Assembly: GCA_006384855.1 (NCBI GenBank)
Contig: VCJN01000156.1
Coordinates: 99,509-163,508 of the forward strand
DNA from: Tetraselmis striata
Lineage: Eukaryota > Chlorophyta > Chlorodendrophyceae > Chlorodendrales > Chlorodendraceae
Direction of reading: 5' to 3'
Length of the DNA stretch: 64,000 nucleotides
Under the pieces are notes generated by a model, which had not been told where the DNA came from, searched no databases, and worked only from the letters and a program-made list of their open reading frames with translations. Positions 59,649-64,000 of this stretch are shown piece after piece. The position numbers and the translations under genes are program-made. Numbering within the stretch: position 1 is the first letter of the stretch; each line of letters opens with the position of its first letter.

Positions 59649-60058
59649 CTGTGCGGTGCCGACTGGGCTGTCTGCACCGGATGCGTGGCTGGGCATCCCT
59701 TGGCGCCACTCAATGCCAATCAGAACCACATCCCAGTCGCCGACACCACACTGCAGTATACGAGTCCCCAAAGCAGTCAATCCGCTTACATGACGCTCAA
59801 AGTTCCACCGCAAGAACATCGCGATAGCGGCGAGCGCGCAGTCTCTGCCTGAGATGGTGTCGATCAATTTCCTTGTACATTAACGCTCCAATTGGCCTCA
59901 GAGGGCGATATGGTGGAGAGCTTCATAACTGTAGCTGCATTCCTTTTCCATTTTCGGTCATCTGCGAGCTGCGATGTCGGTGCGCGGAGGGCAGAGGGGC
60001 GGGGGGGGGGGGGGGGGCGCCCCCTCCACCCGCGGGGCGCATGGTATGGAGAGGGGAG
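59649..60058. other. Convergent intergenic space
   Basis: Separates the 3' ends of the two small membrane protein genes. A G run lies at 60001-60017. Confidence 0.35.
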
Positions 60059-60208
60059 CTACAGCCGTCGCAGGCGGTCCTCCACGCTGAGATCGGCGGC
60101 CCCCTTGGCGCTCTTCCGGGCGCTTCCCAGCAGGTAGACGCCCACCACCGTGCTCGACAGGCACGCGCCCAGCAGCCACAGCGACAGCCGCTCCCGCAAC
60201 GCCGACAT
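60059..60208 (-). CDS. Micro-protein with one membrane helix (49 aa)
   Basis: An uninterrupted frame from ATG at 60208 to TAG at 60061-60059 reads MSALRERLSLWLLGACLSST, then VVGVYLLGSARKSAKGAADL and SVEDRLRRL. It has a short basic N-terminus, one hydrophobic helix (about residues 9-27) with small residues, and a charged C-terminal tail. This is the shape of mitochondrial or ER micro-proteins. It is too short to be caught by a usual length cut-off. Codon third positions are strongly G/C, as in the sure genes. No family recognised, and a missed 5' exon is possible. Confidence 0.5.
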   Translation of the reverse strand: MSALRERLSLWLLGACLSSTVVGVYLLGSARKSAKGAADLSVEDRLRRL

Positions 60209-61079
60209 CGCGCCCGAGCCACCTTCCGCCTGCCTGCTAACGGGCTTAGGCCGGCTGCCTCGCTGTCTGATGAGCGCCCTGGCAACGCCAGAGTCGAGGA
60301 GTAGCGCCCCAGATGTGCAGGGGTCTGGGGATGTGGACGGGTGTCTCGCGGGAGAGGGAGGGTTCCACCTTACCGCGTCTCAGGACTGATGGGGGCGCCC
60401 GAGCGGGCACCTCGCCGGGACGTTGGGCGCTAGAGGCAAAATATATCAACCAGTAGGGTCGCCACCTGTCCCCGATGATCTTGGGTGTGCTCGCAGGTTG
60501 AAGCTAGCAGCGCGGTCTCTGCGGCTGGCTGCGAGAGTGTAAGGCTGGGCTGCTCCTGCACTGGTCTGTTCTACACTGGGAAGAGCTCGACCGGCATCAA
60601 GCGGCGCGGAGGCTCGCCGCGCCGCGCAATACCCGAACGTACAAGGGTACCTGTACTCAGGTAAGGGTGGAAATGGCCAGGTCATGGCCCTGCATTGTGC
60701 CAGGTCATTAAAACCTAGGTCCGATACGTCTGTTATTATAAATAATTTGCTCAAATCAAATGTCCTTGTCCGTCGAATCAGGGTCACGTGTTGCATTATT
60801 AATAATGCGCTGGTGGACGGACGCAATCGTCCTGCGGACCCCGACGAGTGTAGATGGAGACACCGCGTACATAACCAACCGTTCATAGCATCGCAGGGCC
60901 ACTGTGCTGGCCGTCGTTCCCTGGATGCTGGCGCGGGAGTGGCAAGACGTCCCAGCCGCCTTCCGATCGCGCACTATAAAATCTATCAGAGTTACAGTCG
61001 AGCGCAGGCGCCCACCAGACCAGGTAACACCCAAAACGGGCAAGTCAAGGCAGGCCGGGTAGGTAGGTCACTGGCAGGC
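60209..61079. other. Divergent intergenic region
   Basis: Lies between the minus-strand micro-protein gene and the plus-strand glycosyltransferase-like gene, so both promoters should be here. No element recognised. Confidence 0.4.
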
Positions 61080-63136
61080 ATGTTGCCTCAGCGGCAGTAC
61101 GGCGTGCGGCGGCGCGGGCGGAGCGCAATCGGTGCGCGGCCGCGGCGAGCGTTCACTGGCAGCGTCGGTCAGATCCTGGCGCTCTGCTACGCGGCGGCAT
61201 CCCTCCTGCTCTGGGCCAAGTGGTGGCGGCAGGCCTCCACCGACCCGATCTCCGCCTTCCCAGGTGATACTGACAGTGGAGGGCGGCACCACGGCTGGAT
61301 GAATGGCGCGACGGGCCCGCTCGACGTGGTGAGCGTCAGCGTGAAGCCGACATGCGTGACGGCGCGTGCAGTGGCGGCGCTCAACCGGCACCTCGCGCCG
61401 CGGGACATCCACGTGGCGAGCGTCGGCGAAGCGCAGTGCGCCGCCTTCGCCGCGCACGCTCCCAACGTGCGCTGCTGGCTGCAGGACGCGCTGCTGCCGG
61501 GCGTTACCAAGTCGCGCGTGGGGGCTTACATCTCGGCGCGTTTCGGGCGCGCCGGCGGCGAGGAGTTTATGGGCCGCAACCTGGAGGGCTGGTACCTGCA
61601 GCAGGCGAGTTTTTCTCATTCTGTTTCTCTCCCACCCCACCATCGGCCCATTCCCCAGCCAGTGCGCGCCCTCTGCTGAGCGGACAGGCATGCCTTTGCG
61701 TGCCCTGCGCTGGCGTGCTACGTCCCCCGTCCCTTGAGCTCATGTAGCATTTATTTTTATTTCAAAAGTAATTCAAGATACAGCCTACCCGTTTTACCAA
61801 ATATAAGCATTGTAATATATATATATATATATTATATATATATATATATATTATATATTATATATATATATTATATTATATATATATTATATGCAATATA
61901 TATATACACAATATATATATATATAATAATATATATATGTATATATGTATTTCGGCTTCTTGGTAGAGGGGCAGAATCATTCGATTTGTACTTACATGCC
62001 CCGCCGCCCACCTGCCGTCCCTGGGGCCGCATCTCAGTTCTTGAAGCTGGGCGCCGCGGCCGCGATCCCCGGCTTGAGCGAGCACTTCATCATCTGGGAC
62101 CTGGACATGATCGCGCACCGGCGGCTGGACGTGCTGCAGCCCGCTCCCGGCGGCGGCCTGCGCGCGCTCGTCAATGTCGGCGGCGCCAACGCCCCCGGCT
62201 ATGCCAGCGCCTACCGCAACCTGTTTGGGAAAGAGTGCGCTCCCCGCCTGCCTGCCTGCCAGACGTCTCGGCACTTGGCCGGGTCGTGAGGGTAGAGGTG
62301 ATTGTGGTTGGTGGTGTTGGTGGGGGGGGGGGGTGGGGGGGGGGGGGGGCTCATCGAATCGGCAGCGTCATGACCCTGTGATAAGCACCCTGCAGGCTGT
62401 CCTCCGCGCCGGGTGGCTCCTCCTTCGTCACCCACTGGATCGTGGTCAACCGCGCCCTCATGGCGGAGTTCCTTGGCGACATCGGCGGGAGCGCGCCGGG
62501 CGACCCCGGGGGCCCCGGCTGGGTTTGGCGCATCCTGGACGCGGTGGAGGCAGAGCATGTCACGCAGGTGCGCATCGACCCCTCCCCCTTCCATTCCAAA
62601 GGCGGACCCACACGCAGCTCCCGAGCCCCTCGGCGTATCAGATGCGCATGAGGCTGGTGCTCACTCCTGATGCCCCCTTCGGCGGCAGGGCTTCTCTGAG
62701 TACGCGAGCTACGTGAGCTGGGTGCACCAGCGCTATCCCGAGACGCAGGTTGCGAAGCAGCGAGGCCGGTCCTACCGGGCGGCGGCTGCGTGCCTCCTGC
62801 ATCCCCGCCCCCGCGGTTACCACCGAGCAGATCAAGGCGCCGCCGCCATAGCATCAGCGGCTGGTGCTCCCTGACTCCCGCCACTGTCCCTGCCGTCGGT
62901 AGGTGATGGCGTCCCGCCGGACGTGGCTGCGCTACCCCGTGGGCGCCGCCCCGCGATCCGCTTCTTCCGGCTCTTCCAGCCCGGCATGCTGTGCTGCCCC
63001 AGCGCGCTGCACCTGTGGGGCCACAGCCCTAATGGGCTACACCTACACCGGCTACGAGATCGGCCACATGGCGGCGTGCGGCTACAGCGACGGCGGCGAA
63101 TCAGGGGGCGTATGGCCTGCCCCACTCGCCGGCTGA
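61080..63136 (+). CDS. Type II membrane glycosyltransferase-like protein (DUF6492-like)
   Basis: Five exons join in phase: 61080-61604, 62038-62234, 62396-62567, 62689-62748 and 62903-63136, giving 395 residues. Intron 1 is GC-AG (CAG/GCGAGT) and holds a (TA)n run. A basic N-terminus is followed by one helix (VGQILALCYAAASLLLWAKW, about residues 28-47), so the enzyme would face the Golgi or ER lumen. Then come DVVSVSVKPTCVTARAVAAL, GRNLEGWYLQQFLKLGAAAA and a DxD motif, FIIWDLDMI (D196, D198), the usual metal/nucleotide-sugar site. SSFVTHWIVVNRALMAEFLG, GWVWRILDAVEAEHVTQGFS and EYASYVSWVHQRYPETQ match my memory of the DUF6492 family. The last exon ends GYTYTGYEIGHMAACGY. Its middle makes better sense in another frame (see findings). 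Sugar and substrate are unknown. Confidence 0.68.
61816..61940. repeat. (TA)n microsatellite in intron 1 of the glycosyltransferase-like gene
   Basis: Interrupted TA tract over about 125 bp. Confidence 0.95.
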
Positions 63137-64000
63137 CCAGCAAGCAGTCACCCCTCGGCGCACAGGTCCGTGGCAGCGAGGCGCAGTGCGATGCCACCAG
63201 GGCGGCCACTGCCTCAATCAGGGGGGGAGCGGCTCCACCCGGCCACTGGCCACATCCCTCTCGCGCCCGCTTCTGCATGGCGGTGACGCTGGTCATGCCG
63301 CCGGGAAGAGGTGTTGGGCGACATGCAGCCACAGCTCAGTGCTGATACTCAGCCAAAGTGCGCTTGGTGACTCACAGAATGCCGGTCTCGACTCCGCCGA
63401 CTTGCCGACTCGCAGTTTTCCGCCGACCGCCACGGGCAAGCGGGCCGCTGCGTGAACAGCGCGAAGGCGCCAAGAAGTTGTGGCGAGTGCCTACCAGTGA
63501 GGGGATGTCCTGTGCCGATCCAAGGTTGTAGTCCGCACGTTATCAATCGCGGCGGCGCCGGCAGTGAGTCGCCATGGATTGTCTTGAAGCAGGTGTATCT
63601 GCTGCGCCCAAGCGAGGGAGAGCGGCGCGGGCTCCGCTGTTCGGGTGGCAGTCGTCAACAGGAAAGCGGCACACATGCGGCGGGATGCACGCAGAGCGAT
63701 GCCTTGGCCCCAAGCTTGGCACCGGCGGACGCACAACGGCCATCCGCGGCGTGCGGCGAAACTGCACATGGGGCGGATGCCCGGTTGCCCCCCATGGGCT
63801 CATGGATGAGACAGCCGCTATTACACACGTCCTGCCGAGAAGTCATCCACGGACGATGGGCCATGTAAACAAACACGGATTCCCGGGAAATTTGATTGGA
63901 ATCCTTCTACGGTTATGTTCTAGCGCTGCTACAGTATACAGAATGTGTGGATTTTCAGGGTTGGGTTGCGTCTGCTCTTCTTCTTTCCTTTTAAGGGTTT
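63137..64000. other. Window end, no confident gene
   Basis: GC-rich, with overlapping frames on both strands but no motif. The last bases become T-rich. Confidence 0.35.

Noticed and set aside
63452-63868. 138-codon plus-strand frame at the window end
   Set aside because: Opposite-strand frames of similar length overlap it; no motif.

Overview
The window looks like nuclear DNA of a GC-rich green microalga (Chlorophyta); this is an inference. It rests on intron-dense eukaryotic genes whose exon chains keep frame, TTTAGGG-type telomere-like heptamers, and a tyrosine-recombinase element with the split direct repeats known from Chlamydomonas and Volvox (TOC/Kangaroo type). A TGTAA motif, the algal poly(A) signal, lies behind one gene. 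I cannot name the species. Long C or G homopolymer runs are very common, mostly in introns.

Layout. 1-2.1 kb: a possible terminal exon and the snoRNP gene NHP2 (minus). 2.1-10.4 kb: repeat territory, with a LINE fragment inside a target-site duplication and telomere-like repeats at its 5' junction, two 67-bp minisatellite arrays with duplicated flanks, a decayed recombinase element, and a palindrome capped by C and G runs. 13.7-19.5 kb: a nine-exon gamma-tubulin complex GCP4 gene (minus), intact apart from one missing base. 19.5-35 kb: satellite and minisatellite arrays, transposase-like fragments, a Crypton-like fragment, a small direct-repeat element and a decayed LINE. 35.7-37.3 kb: a six-helix membrane protein gene. 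38.9-40.1 kb: leucine-rich-repeat remnants. 40.9-44.1 kb: a 1.9-kb foldback element and two LINE tails, one with an exact 16-bp target-site duplication. 44.4-45.4 kb: a small secreted protein gene.

47.5-50.7 kb holds the most unusual element: a PAT-like tyrosine-recombinase element with split direct repeats and no visible reverse transcriptase. Its Gag-like and recombinase parts share one reading frame and are separated by a single TGA; the decayed copy at 6.5-9.6 kb has a sense codon there. 51-56 kb is a twelve-exon ankyrin-repeat gene with an STI1-like C-terminus. 59-60.2 kb has two tiny single-helix membrane protein genes in convergent orientation. 61-63.1 kb is a type II membrane glycosyltransferase-like gene.

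The cellular genes are single housekeeping or structural genes (snoRNP biogenesis, microtubule nucleation, chaperone-type adaptor, glycosylation) with no operon-like relation. Exon coordinates were derived by hand from splice-site dinucleotides and phase continuity. No database search was possible.
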